A stretch of DNA of 61,770 bases, from positions 1 to 61,770 of the forward strand of contig JBIOUF010000208.1 in assembly GCA_044866695.1 (NCBI GenBank). The letters are read 5' to 3'. A model generated the notes under the pieces. The model was not told the origin of the DNA, made no database searches, and was given only the letters and a program-made list of their open reading frames with translations. Within the stretch, counting starts at the first letter, position 1; every line of letters starts with the position of its first letter. Shown here piece by piece: positions 49,138 to 57,360 of this stretch. This stretch comes from JBIOUF01 sp044866695. GTDB taxonomy: Bacteria; Actinomycetota; Actinomycetes; Propionibacteriales; Nocardioidaceae. A program made the translations under genes and the position numbers.

Positions 49138-49323
49138 CGTGGTGTCACTTTCGCGGTTGTCAGCGGGAGTGGTGCGAGCGTTGGGCCGGCGGGGTGACCG
49201 CGTGGCCGGTCCGGCCCACGAGGGTGGGGGCCGCTCCGCTGGGGTCCGCGGTGGTGACCGGTGCGACGTCGTACGAGGGGAGGACGCCGGATGTGCCGTC
49301 CTCGCTCGCCAGCGGAGGTCTTC

Positions 49324-49384
49324 GTAAGGCCGGACGACGCCAGACTCCGCGGCGAGGGGGCCTTACTGAGAGGCCTCGCCGCGG
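49324..49384 (-). promoter_or_regulatory. Alternative RNA structures after the leuB-region leader peptide
   Basis: An 11-bp inverted repeat CCGCGGCGAGG / CCTCGCCGCGG (49347-49357 with 49374-49384) contains the leader stop codon. A competing pairing GTAAGGCC (49324-49331) with GGCCTTAC (49359-49366) uses bases inside the first hairpin. These mutually exclusive stems fit an attenuator or translation-coupled switch; no T-run is seen. Confidence 0.55.
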
Positions 49385-49413
49385 CAGTCGATGAGTACGA
49401 GGACCGTCCGCAT
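49363..49413 (-). CDS. Branched-chain amino acid leader peptide (16 residues) upstream of leuB
   Basis: ATG-started 16-codon ORF MRTVLVLIDCRGEASQ with the consecutive run Val-Leu-Val-Leu-Ile, then a TAA inside an 11-bp hairpin. A -10 TACGGT lies 9 bp upstream, so its mRNA has almost no 5' leader. This is a classic ilv/leu attenuation leader. The downstream genes on its strand are the 50-residue ORF and leuB. Confidence 0.7.
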   Translation of the reverse strand: MRTVLVLIDCRGEASQ

Positions 49414-49422
49414 GGTGCGACC

Positions 49423-49428
49423 ACCGTA
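49423..49428 (-). promoter_or_regulatory. -10 element of the leader-peptide transcript
   Basis: TACGGT (minus strand), 9 bp before the leader ATG at 49413; no convincing -35. Confidence 0.45.
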
Positions 49429-49532
49429 ACCGCAGATCCCTGCCCGCAAACGGGTTCCTCTCCCGACGTCTCACGTGCCGAGACGTCGTTCCGCAGACCG
49501 GCCGGCGCCCGCACCGGTGGGAGACTCCCCCC

Positions 49533-50099
49533 ATGAGCGCCCCACCGGACCTGCCGGCGGTCGTGTCGCGCGCCTTCGACGTCTCCCGTCGGCATGGCTA
49601 CGCCGCCTTCTGCCGCAACGAGACCGGCCGGTTGCTGGCCGCCCTGGCCGCCACCCGGGAGGGCACCCTGGCGGAGTTCGGCACCGGCACCGGGGTAGGG
49701 ACGGCCTGGCTTCGCAGCGGGGTCCGGGGCGACGCGCGCATCCTCACCGCCGAGCTGGACCCCAAGCTGGCCGGTGCGGCCGCCGAGATCTTCAGCGACG
49801 ACCCGCAGGTGCAGGTGGTCGCGGCCGACTGGTCGACGCTGCGCGACCAGGGGCCGTTCTCGCTGCTCTTCCTCGACGCCCGCGACCGGGCCGAGAGCGG
49901 CGCCGACTCCGTCGTCGACCTCGTCGAGCCGGGCGGGGTCGTGGTGCTCGACGACCTGACCCCGTGCGAGTCCTGGCCACCGGTGGCCGCGGGACGCGTC
50001 GACGTGCTGCGCGAGCACTGGCTGACCGACCGGCGGTTCACCACGGCCGAGGTCATGGTCGCCTCCGACACCAGCGTCCTCATCGCCACGAAGCGATGA
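49533..50099 (+). CDS. Class I SAM-dependent methyltransferase (O-methyltransferase-like)
   Basis: A 188-residue Rossmann-fold methyltransferase. The SAM motif is AEFGTGTGVGTAWLRSG (about 48-64), the acidic ribose-binding residue is in ILTAELDPKLAG, and FSLLFLDARDRAESGADSV with PGGVVVLDDLTP supply motifs II-III, as in the O-methyltransferase family 3 / tRNA-modification-like group. The substrate is unknown. The ATG has GAGACT 6 bp upstream and may be leaderless. It is divergent from the leader-peptide/leuB unit, and the next gene starts 177 bp later. Confidence 0.88.
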   Translation: MSAPPDLPAVVSRAFDVSRRHGYAAFCRNETGRLLAALAATREGTLAEFGTGTGVGTAWLRSGVRGDARILTAELDPKLAGAAAEIFSDDPQVQVVAADWSTLRDQGPFSLLFLDARDRAESGADSVVDLVEPGGVVVLDDLTPCESWPPVAAGRVDVLREHWLTDRRFTTAEVMVASDTSVLIATKR

Positions 50100-50264
50100 C
50101 CCCACGTGTCGACACCTGTGACGACCCCTGTGACGACGCCGGCGCGCCGACCCCGGCGTGACGACCGCGAGGGGTGCCGGGGCGACCGGGGTCTGGCAGG
50201 CTCGGCCGGGTGAGCCACAACATCGGCGTTTCCGGCCCGAAACACTGACGTGACAGCGCGCTCA

Positions 50265-50270
50265 TATCCT
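50265..50270 (+). promoter_or_regulatory. Leaderless -10 of the ATP-grasp/alpha-E/transglutaminase operon
   Basis: TATCCT, 6 bp before the ATG at 50277. The 165 bp upstream show no other signal. Confidence 0.55.
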
Positions 50271-50276
50271 CCCGGC

Positions 50277-51851
50277 ATGACCGAGCCGGGAGCCGACGAC
50301 GTGTTCGCCGGCTACGACCAGGCGCCGGGGTTGGCCTACGACGAGATGTTCGACGGCGACGCCGTGCGACAGGAGTACGCCGCGCTGCGCGAGGTGTTCG
50401 TCAAGCTCCCGAAGCAGGAGGTCCTGGCCCGCGCGGAGTCGCTGGCGGCGTCGTACCTGGACCAGGGGGTCACCTTCGGCGTCGGGGGCGAGGAGCGCCC
50501 GTTCCCGCTCGACATCGTGCCGAGGCTGATCGGCGGGCGGCAGTGGCGGGTGGTCGAGGCCGGCGTCCGGCAGCGGGTGCTGGCCCTGGAGCGGTTCCTC
50601 GACGACGTGTACGGGCCGGCCCGCTGCCTGTCCGACGGCGTGCTTCCGCGGGGCGTGGTGGTCACCTCGCCGCACTTCCACCGGGTGGTGGCCGGGCTCA
50701 CCCCACCCAACGGCGTCCGGGTGCACGTGGCGGGGATCGACCTGGTCCGCGACGCGGACGGCGCGTTCCGGGTGCTGGAGGACAACGTCCGGGTGCCGTC
50801 GGGGGTCTCCTACGTGATGACCAACCGGCGGGCGATGTCCTCGGCTCTCCCGGAGGCGTTCGCCGACCACCACATCGAGCCCGTCGGGTCCTACCCGAGC
50901 CGGCTGCTGGCGGCGCTGCGAGCCGCCGCGCCGCGCGGCGCCGGCGACCCGACCGTCGTCGTCCTCACCCCGGGCGTCTACAACTCCGCCTACTTCGAGC
51001 ACGCCCTGCTGGCCCGCACCATGGGCATCGAGCTGGTGGAGGGCCGCGACCTGGTCTGTCGCGCCGGCCGGGTCTCGATGCGCACTACTAGCGGCCTGCA
51101 GCCGGTGCACGTGATCTACCGGCGGATCGACGACGAGTTCCTCGACCCGGTGCACTTCCGGGCCGACTCGATGCTCGGCGTACCGGGCCTGATCAACGCC
51201 GCCCGAGCCGGGCACGTCACCATCGCCAACGCGGTCGGCAACGGCGTGGCCGACGACAAGCTGCTCTACACCTACCTGCCCGACCTGATCCGCTACTACC
51301 TGGCCGAGGAGCCGATCCTGCGCAACGTCGACACCTGGCGGGTCGGCGACGCCGATGCCCGCGAGGAGGTGCTCGACCGGCTGGGGGAGCTGGTGCTCAA
51401 GCCCGTCGACGGCTCGGGCGGCAAGGGCATCGTCATCGGCCCGGCGGCCACCCGGGCCGAGCTGGCCGCGCTCCGGCGGAAGGTCGTGGCCGATCCGCGG
51501 GCCTGGGTCGCACAGCCCGTCGTCGCGCTCTCCACGGTGCCGACGCTGATCGACCAGGGGGTCCACCCCCGGCACGTCGACCTGCGGCCGTTCGCGGTCA
51601 ACGACGGCAACGACGTCTTCGTGCTGCCCGGCGGACTGACCCGGGTCGCCCTGCCGGAGGGCGAGCTGATCGTCAACAGCAGCCGCGGCGGCGGGTCCAA
51701 GGACACCTGGGTGGTGACCGACCCGAAGGACGGCGCGCTGCCCGCGCCGGTGGCGCCGGAGCCGGCCCGCACCAGGCCGGGCCGCCCCTTCGACGCGGCA
51801 CCCGACGACGTCGAGGTCCACGGCACCGCCCAACAGCAGCAGCAGCAGTGA
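50277..51851 (+). CDS. Circularly permuted ATP-grasp type 2 protein (DUF404/DUF407)
   Basis: A 524-residue member of the circularly permuted ATP-grasp family, whose genes are nearly always followed by alpha-E and transglutaminase-like genes, as here. Conserved stretches include RPFPLDIVPRLIGGRQWRVVEAG, FRVLEDNVRVPSGVSYV, VYNSAYFEHALLARTMGIEL and the nucleotide-binding ELVLKPVDGSGGKGIVIG. The system is thought to form an amide-ligase/protease unit for an unknown peptide. The C-terminus ends in six Gln encoded by CAA and a CAG run before the TGA. The alpha-E gene begins 10 bp later after a GAGGAGG site. Confidence 0.92.
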   Translation: MTEPGADDVFAGYDQAPGLAYDEMFDGDAVRQEYAALREVFVKLPKQEVLARAESLAASYLDQGVTFGVGGEERPFPLDIVPRLIGGRQWRVVEAGVRQRVLALERFLDDVYGPARCLSDGVLPRGVVVTSPHFHRVVAGLTPPNGVRVHVAGIDLVRDADGAFRVLEDNVRVPSGVSYVMTNRRAMSSALPEAFADHHIEPVGSYPSRLLAALRAAAPRGAGDPTVVVLTPGVYNSAYFEHALLARTMGIELVEGRDLVCRAGRVSMRTTSGLQPVHVIYRRIDDEFLDPVHFRADSMLGVPGLINAARAGHVTIANAVGNGVADDKLLYTYLPDLIRYYLAEEPILRNVDTWRVGDADAREEVLDRLGELVLKPVDGSGGKGIVIGPAATRAELAALRRKVVADPRAWVAQPVVALSTVPTLIDQGVHPRHVDLRPFAVNDGNDVFVLPGGLTRVALPEGELIVNSSRGGGSKDTWVVTDPKDGALPAPVAPEPARTRPGRPFDAAPDDVEVHGTAQQQQQQ

Positions 51852-51861
51852 GGAGGCCGCC

Positions 51862-52791
51862 GTGCTGAGCCGCATCGCCGAGTCGCTGTTCTGGATCGGC
51901 CGGTACGTCGAGCGGGCCGACGTGACCGCCCGGATCCTCGAGGTGCACACCCAGCTGCTGGTCGAGGACCCGTTCGTCGCCGAGGAGCCGTCGTGCCGGC
52001 TGCTGCTCGGCATCATGGGCGTCGAGCACGACGGGCCCCTGGACCAGCGCGAGCTGCTGCGGCTGCTGGTCTACGACCCCGGCAGCGAGGCGTCCGTCGT
52101 CGCGACGGTGGCCGCCGCCAGGGAGGCGGCCCGCCGGGCCCGCGAGACGCTGTCCACGGAGATGTGGGCGGCGATCAACAAGACCTGGCGGGCCATCCCG
52201 AGCGGTCGGGTGCGCTCGATGCGCTCCGACGCCGCCTTCGGGTGGGTGCGGGAGCGGGCCGCCGTGGTCGCCGGCATCGCCGACTCGACCATGTCGCGCG
52301 ACGAGGGCTGGCTGTTCCTGGTGCTGGGTCGCAGTATCGAGCGGGCGGACATGACCGCGCGGCTGCTCACCACGACGGCGCTGGCCGGCGGGCCGGCGAG
52401 CGGGTGGCCCACGGCGCTGCGGGCCTGTGGCGCCCACGAGGCGTTCCTGCGCACCTACCGCGGCATCGAGGCGGACCGCGAGGCCGCGGAGTTCCTGCTC
52501 CTGGACCGGCTCTTCCCCCGGTCGGTCGTGGCTGCGCTGACCACGGCCGAGCAGTGCCTGGAGGAGCTGGAGTCCTCGGGCCAGCGGGCCGGGTTCGGCG
52601 ACGAGGCCCAGCGGCTGCTCGGCATGGCCCGGGCGAACCTGGAGTACCGCCCCCTCGGGGACGTGCTGAGCCGGCTGCCGGAGGAGATGGAGCGGCTGCA
52701 GGTCACCTGCAGCGGGGCGGCGGCCGCCGTCGCCGAGAGGTACTTCGTGACCGTCGACGCGATGAGCTGGGTGGGCGGGGGGGTCAGGTGA
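51862..52791 (+). CDS. Alpha-E domain-containing protein
   Basis: A 309-residue all-helical protein of the alpha-E family. The N-terminal LSRIAESLFWIGRYVERADVTAR and the internal repeat LFLVLGRSIERADMTARLLT are the two conserved R-x-x-E-R-A-D helices typical of the family. The function is unknown, but it is consistently linked to the ATP-grasp and transglutaminase-like partners on both sides here. The GTG at 51862 follows GAGGAGG. It overlaps the next gene by 4 bp (GTGA), indicating coupled translation and probably a complex. Confidence 0.92.
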   Translation: MLSRIAESLFWIGRYVERADVTARILEVHTQLLVEDPFVAEEPSCRLLLGIMGVEHDGPLDQRELLRLLVYDPGSEASVVATVAAAREAARRARETLSTEMWAAINKTWRAIPSGRVRSMRSDAAFGWVRERAAVVAGIADSTMSRDEGWLFLVLGRSIERADMTARLLTTTALAGGPASGWPTALRACGAHEAFLRTYRGIEADREAAEFLLLDRLFPRSVVAALTTAEQCLEELESSGQRAGFGDEAQRLLGMARANLEYRPLGDVLSRLPEEMERLQVTCSGAAAAVAERYFVTVDAMSWVGGGVR

Positions 52792-53633
52792 GCATGCAGC
52801 TGCAGGTCACCCACACCACGGGCTACGAGTACGACGGGCCGGTCGGCACGTCGTACAACGAGGCCCGGATGACCCCGGTGACCTCGCCCGGGCAGCTCGT
52901 GCTGACCAGCCGGCTCGACGTCTCACCGGTGCCGTGGAGCTTCCGCTACCGCGACTACTGGGGGGCCCTGGTCACCGCCTTCGAGGTCGCCGAAGTGCAC
53001 GCCGAGCTGCTGGTCACCGCGACGTCCACGGTGCAGGTGGACCGGCACCCGCCGGCCCCCCACGACCTGTCCTGGGACGACGTCCGCGGCCCCCAGGTGG
53101 TCGACCGGCTCTGCGAGTACCTGGCCCTGCCGCCACGCGTGCTGCCCCCCACCGGGCTCGCCGGGCGGCTGGGACCCCTGCTCGCCGAGGCGGCCGGCCC
53201 CGGCGACTTCGCCCGGGCGGCCTGCCACCTGGTCCACTCGGAGGTGGAGTACGTCGTCGGGTCGAGCGAGGTGCACAGCACCGCCGCCGAGGCGTGGGAC
53301 GCCCGCGCCGGGGTGTGCCAGGACATCGCCCACCTGTGCATCGGCACCCTGCGCACCGCCGGGGTCCCCGCGCGCTACGTCTCCGGTTACCTGCACCCTT
53401 CCACCGACCCGGTCGTTGGGGAGCCGGTCACCGGCGAGTCGCACGCGTGGGTCGAGTGGTGGGACGGCGACTGGGTGGGCTTCGACCCGACCAACGAGGT
53501 GACCCCCGACGACCGCTACGTCACCCTCGCCTCCGGCCGCGACTACGCCGACGTGGCTCCGCTGACCGGCATCTACTCCGGGGGCGCGGCGTCCTCGATG
53601 TTCGTCAACGTCTCGGTGACCCGGGTCGGATAG
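52788..53633 (+). CDS. Transglutaminase-like cysteine protease family protein
   Basis: A 281-residue protein with an N-terminal beta-sandwich (LQVTHTTGYEYDGPVGTSYNEARM) and a transglutaminase core. The triad is the Cys in AGVCQDIAHLCIGTLR, the His in TGESHAWVEWW and the Asp in GFDPTNE. It completes the conserved ATP-grasp/alpha-E/transglutaminase operon, probably as the peptidase acting on whatever the ATP-grasp enzyme ligates. The GTG at 52788 overlaps the alpha-E stop; an ATG two codons later is possible. Confidence 0.92.
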   Translation: MSMQLQVTHTTGYEYDGPVGTSYNEARMTPVTSPGQLVLTSRLDVSPVPWSFRYRDYWGALVTAFEVAEVHAELLVTATSTVQVDRHPPAPHDLSWDDVRGPQVVDRLCEYLALPPRVLPPTGLAGRLGPLLAEAAGPGDFARAACHLVHSEVEYVVGSSEVHSTAAEAWDARAGVCQDIAHLCIGTLRTAGVPARYVSGYLHPSTDPVVGEPVTGESHAWVEWWDGDWVGFDPTNEVTPDDRYVTLASGRDYADVAPLTGIYSGGAASSMFVNVSVTRVG

Positions 53634-53665
53634 CCGTCGGTCGTTCCGCGCCCGGGTCGGCCCGG

Positions 53666-53749
53666 TTGTGGCCGATCCCGACACCGATTGCCGCTTGTGG
53701 CCGATGCCGACAGCGCCGTACGGCGTGTCGTCGCAGGCTCGGGCCACAA
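53666..53749. repeat. Modular TTGTGGCC/GGCCACAA intergenic repeat, copy 2
   Basis: TTGTGGCC (53666), a 21-bp spacer, TTGTGGCC (53695), a 39-bp core containing GGCGTGTCGTCGC, then GGCCACAA (53742-53749). The 55-bp module matches copy 1 at 43484 in length and core, but the extra 8-bp arm is on the opposite side. It fills the gap between the transglutaminase gene and serA. Confidence 0.75.
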
Positions 53750-53769
53750 CGCCGGCGACCGGCGTGGGC

Positions 53770-55359
53770 TCAGTCGCTGAGGTCGACCGCCCGGACCCAG
53801 GCGGCGTCGATCGCGTGGTGGATCTCCTCGAGCACGCCGGGCGGGATCGCGGAGTCCACCGACAGGGCCACCAGCGCGTTGCCGCCCTTCTGGTCGCGCG
53901 AGACCTGCATGCCGGCGATGTTGACCGCGGCCCCGCCCAGGATCTGCCCGACCGTGCCGACCATCCCGGGCCGGTCCTCGTAGGCGAGGAAGGCGAGGTG
54001 CTCGGTGGGCTCGATGTCGACGGGGTAGCCGTCCACCTCCACCAACCGCTCGCGCTGGCTGATCCCGATGAGCGTGCCGCTGACCGAGACCTGGCTGCCG
54101 TCGGCCAGCGTGCCGCGCAGGGTGATCAGGTTGCGGTGGTCCGGGCTCTCGGCCTCGGTGACCAGGCGCACCGCGACGCCGCGCTCGGCCGCGAGCAGCG
54201 GGGCGTTGACGTAGGAGACCTGCTCCTCGACGACGTCGGCGAACACGCCCTTCAGCGCCGCGAGCTCGAGCACCTTCACGTCGTACTCGGTGATCTCGCC
54301 GCGAACCTCCACGTCGAGCTGCGTCGCCGCCTCGGCGGCGAGCGCGGTGAAGATCCGCCCGAGCTTCTCGGTGAGCGGGATGCCCGGCCGCACGTCCTCC
54401 GCGATCACGCCGCCCTGGACGTTCACGGCGTCCGGCACCAGCTCGCCGGCCAGCGCGAGCCGGACGGACCGGGCGACGGCGAGGCCGGCCTTCTCCTGTG
54501 CCTCGTCGGTGGAGGCGCCGAGATGAGGGGTCGCCACGACGCTCTCCAGCTCGAACAGCGGGCTGTCCGTGCAGGGCTCGGAGGCGAACACGTCCAGGCC
54601 GGCGGCGGCGACCCGGCCCTCCTTCAACGCGGCGTACAGGGCGTTCTCGTCGACGATGCCGCCGCGGGCGGCGTTGACCAGCACGAGCGAGGGCTTGACC
54701 TTGGCCAGCTGCTCCGCGCCGATCAGGCCCAGCGTCTCCTGGGTCTTCGGCAGGTGGACCGACATGAAGTCGGACTCGGCCAGCAGCTCGTCGAGACCGA
54801 CCAGCCGCACCCCCATCTGCGCCGCGCGCCCGGCCTGGACGTACGGGTCGAAGGCGACGACCCGCATGCCGAACGCATTGAGCCGCTGCGCGACCAGCAC
54901 CCCGATGCGGCCGAGCCCGACGATGCCGACGGTCTTCTCGTACAGCTCCACGCCGGTGTACCTGCTGCGCTTCCACTCACCGCCCCTGAGCGCCGCGTTC
55001 GCCGGGGCGATGTGCCGCGCAGCGGCGAGCATGAGCGCGACGGCGAGCTCCGCCGCGGACACGATGTTGGACGTCGGGGCGTTGACCACCATCACGCCCG
55101 CCTGCGTGGCCGCCTTCACGTCGACGTTGTCCAGCCCGACGCCGGCACGGGCCACCACCTTGAGCCGGGTCGCGGCGGCCAGCACCTCGGCGTCCACCCT
55201 GGTCGCCGACCGCACCAGGACGGCGTCCACGTCGGTGACCGCCGACAGCAGCGCCGAACGGTCGGCGCCGTCGCACCGGCGGATCTCGAAGTCCGGTCCG
55301 AGCGCGTCCACGGTGGCGGGGCTGAGCTCTTCGGCGATGAGTACGACGGGCTTGCCCAC
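53770..55359 (-). CDS. serA: D-3-phosphoglycerate dehydrogenase
   Basis: A 529-residue long-form (type 1) enzyme for the first step of serine synthesis, oxidising 3-phosphoglycerate with NAD. The catalytic domain has VVARAGVGLDNVDVKAAT, the Rossmann motif VGIVGLGRIGVLVAQRL, Arg in VNAARGGIVDENAL, and the Glu/His pair ending VVATPHLGASTDEAQEKAG. It is followed by an allosteric-substrate-binding domain and a C-terminal ACT domain (AFLAYEDRPGMVGTVGQILG) for serine feedback, as in mycobacteria. The GTG start follows GAGGACCTCCC. It lies upstream-most on this strand after the ilvC repeat region. Confidence 0.96.
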   Translation of the reverse strand: MGKPVVLIAEELSPATVDALGPDFEIRRCDGADRSALLSAVTDVDAVLVRSATRVDAEVLAAATRLKVVARAGVGLDNVDVKAATQAGVMVVNAPTSNIVSAAELAVALMLAAARHIAPANAALRGGEWKRSRYTGVELYEKTVGIVGLGRIGVLVAQRLNAFGMRVVAFDPYVQAGRAAQMGVRLVGLDELLAESDFMSVHLPKTQETLGLIGAEQLAKVKPSLVLVNAARGGIVDENALYAALKEGRVAAAGLDVFASEPCTDSPLFELESVVATPHLGASTDEAQEKAGLAVARSVRLALAGELVPDAVNVQGGVIAEDVRPGIPLTEKLGRIFTALAAEAATQLDVEVRGEITEYDVKVLELAALKGVFADVVEEQVSYVNAPLLAAERGVAVRLVTEAESPDHRNLITLRGTLADGSQVSVSGTLIGISQRERLVEVDGYPVDIEPTEHLAFLAYEDRPGMVGTVGQILGGAAVNIAGMQVSRDQKGGNALVALSVDSAIPPGVLEEIHHAIDAAWVRAVDLSD

Positions 55360-55498
55360 GGGAGGTCCTCACGTGATCGAGGTCGGCTGGGTCGGCGCCC
55401 ACCACCCACCGGCGTGGACCCCCTGCGCACGACGCTGTGCCCGACGGGCCACTGTACCCGACCTCGCCCCGCCGACCCGGCGCAACCTCGCTCCCCGA

Positions 55499-55696
55499 GG
55501 ACGCCCACCCGGCAGAGGATGGGCCGGCTCGACCCCCCACCCAGCACAAGACCCGCCGACTCGACCCGCCCACCTGACGGAAGACGCGCCGGCTCGACCG
55601 CCCACCGGCCGGAAGACGCGCCGACTCGACCGCCCATCCCGCAGAAGACGCGCCGGCTCGACCCCCCATCCGGCAGAAGGTGCGCCGGCTCGGCGG
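55499..55696. repeat. 32-bp tandem repeat array, right copy
   Basis: A partial unit, five full units (55521-55552, 55553-55585, 55586-55617, 55618-55649, 55650-55681; the second is 33 bp) and a truncated unit GCGCCGGCTCGGCGG. Units begin GCGCCGRCTCGACC and end CAGAAGAC or similar. Each unit contains GCCGG...CCGGC, which could fold into a small hairpin. The array fills most of the 356-bp gap between serA and ilvC, right after the ilvC stop. The remaining bases hold no gene that I can see. Confidence 0.88.
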
Positions 55697-55715
55697 TCGG
55701 GTCCGGGGGAAAGGC

Positions 55716-56747
55716 TCAGTCGCGGGCGGCGGTGCCTTCGACGTAGTCGGAGTCGTGGGACTTGACCCACGACATCAGCTTGCGCAGCTCGCGCCCGGTC
55801 TCCTCGATGGGGTGCTGCTCGCCCTTGGTGCGTAGCGCCTTGAACTCCGGGCCACCGGCGTCCTGGTCGGCGATGAACCGCGCGGCGAACGTCCCGTCCT
55901 GGATGTCGCGCAGCACCGCCTGCATGTTCGCCTTGACGTGCGCGTCGATCACCCGTGGGCCGGAGACGTAGTCGCCGTACTCGGCGGTGTCGGACACCGA
56001 CCAGCGCTGCTTGGCGATCCCGCCCTCGTACATCAGGTCGACGATCAGCTTCAGCTCGTGCAGGCACTCGAAGTAGGCGACCTCGGGCTGGTAGCCGGCC
56101 TCGACCAGGGTCTCGAAGCCGTACATGACCAGCTGCGAGGCGCCGCCGCAGAGCACCGCCTGCTCCCCGAACAGGTCGGTCTCGGTCTCCTCTGTGAACG
56201 TCGTCTTGATGCCGCCGGCGCGCAGGCCGCCGATCCCCTTGGCGTAGGACATGGTGAGGTCCCAGGCCTTGCCGGTGGCGTCGACCTCCACGGCGAGCAG
56301 CACCGGCACGCCGCGGCCCTCGGAGAACTCCCGCCGCACCAGGTGGCCCGGCCCCTTCGGCGCGACCATGCACACGTCGACGCCGGCGGGCGGCTCGATG
56401 TAGCCGTACCGGATGTTGAACCCGTGCCCGAAGAACAGCGCGTCGCCCTCGACCAGGTTCGGCGCGACCGCCTCGGCGTACAGGCCGCGCTGGGCAGGGT
56501 CGGGCGCGAGGATGACGACGACGTCGGCCTCCTCGCAGGCCTCTGCGGGGGTGAGCACCCGGAGGCCCTCGGCCTCGGCCTTCGCGCGGCTCTTGGAGGT
56601 CTCCGGCAGGCCGACCCGGACGTCCACCCCGGAGTCGCGCAGCGACAGCGCGTGGGCGTGCCCCTGGCTGCCGTAGCCGAGCACCGCCACGTGGCGGCCC
56701 TGGATCACCGCCAGGTCGGCGTCGTCGTCGTAGAACATCTCAGCCAC
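55716..56747 (-). CDS. ilvC: Ketol-acid reductoisomerase
   Basis: A 343-residue class I enzyme converting acetolactate or acetohydroxybutyrate to dihydroxy acids with NADPH and Mg. The Rossmann motif VAVLGYGSQGHAHALSLRDSG is at 20-40, the LSLRDSGVDVRVGLPETSKS loop indicates NADPH preference, and the C-terminal knotted domain has TETDLFGEQAVLCGG and YFECLHELKLIVDLMYEGG with the metal-binding Asp/Glu. AAGGAG lies 7 bp before the GTG. It follows ilvB and ilvN in the usual actinobacterial ilvBNC order, 63 bp after ilvN. Confidence 0.96.
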   Translation of the reverse strand: MAEMFYDDDADLAVIQGRHVAVLGYGSQGHAHALSLRDSGVDVRVGLPETSKSRAKAEAEGLRVLTPAEACEEADVVVILAPDPAQRGLYAEAVAPNLVEGDALFFGHGFNIRYGYIEPPAGVDVCMVAPKGPGHLVRREFSEGRGVPVLLAVEVDATGKAWDLTMSYAKGIGGLRAGGIKTTFTEETETDLFGEQAVLCGGASQLVMYGFETLVEAGYQPEVAYFECLHELKLIVDLMYEGGIAKQRWSVSDTAEYGDYVSGPRVIDAHVKANMQAVLRDIQDGTFAARFIADQDAGGPEFKALRTKGEQHPIEETGRELRKLMSWVKSHDSDYVEGTAARD

Positions 56748-56810
56748 TGCGCGCTCCTTCTGCTCTTCTCCATCAGGGGTACGGCGAGGGTACGACGGGC
56801 CGGGCGAGGC

Positions 56811-57347
56811 TCAGCGCGCAGCGGGGACGGGGACGGCCACGGGCCGCAGCGTGCGGTCGGTGATCGAGCGGGACCCCCGGCCGATCGCCACCATGCCGGA
56901 CTGCACCAGCTCGCGGACCCCGTAGGGCTCCACCATGCGCAGGAAGTTCTCGATCTTGCCCTCGTTGCCGACGATCTGGACGGTCAGCGCGTCGGTGGCC
57001 ACGTCGACCACCTTGGCCCGGAACAGCTGGACGATCTCCAGGACCTGCCCGCGGGTCTCGGCGTCCGCCTTGACCTTGACCATGAGCAGCTCGCGCTGCA
57101 GCGACTGGGCGGGGTCGAGCTCGACGATCTTGATCACCTCGACCAGCTTGTTGAGCTGCTTGGTGACCTGCTCGAGGGGCGACCCCTCCACCGAGACCAC
57201 GATGGTCATCCGGGAGACGTCGGGGTGCTCGGTCGGGCCGACGGCCAGGCTGTCGATGTTGAAGCCGCGGCGGCTGAACAGGCCGGCGATCCGGGCCAGC
57301 ACGCCGGGCTTGTCCTCGACCAGCACGGACAGGGTGTGGGTGGTCAT
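56811..57347 (-). CDS. ilvN: Acetolactate synthase regulatory (small) subunit
   Basis: A 178-residue regulatory subunit of acetohydroxyacid synthase. The N-terminal ACT domain LSVLVEDKPGVLARIAGLFSRRGFNIDSLAVGPTE binds valine for feedback inhibition; the C-terminal half (REVLLMVKVKADAE-like and GNEGKIENFLRMVEPYGVRELVQSG) contacts the catalytic subunit. Length is typical. It lies 13 bp after ilvB and is clearly in the same operon. Confidence 0.96.
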   Translation of the reverse strand: MTTHTLSVLVEDKPGVLARIAGLFSRRGFNIDSLAVGPTEHPDVSRMTIVVSVEGSPLEQVTKQLNKLVEVIKIVELDPAQSLQRELLMVKVKADAETRGQVLEIVQLFRAKVVDVATDALTVQIVGNEGKIENFLRMVEPYGVRELVQSGMVAIGRGSRSITDRTLRPVAVPVPAAR

Positions 57348-57360
57348 GCGGAGGGTTCCT

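Noticed and set aside
55499..55696. Possible CRISPR array
   Set aside because: The 32-bp units are contiguous with no unique spacers, and no cas genes are present.
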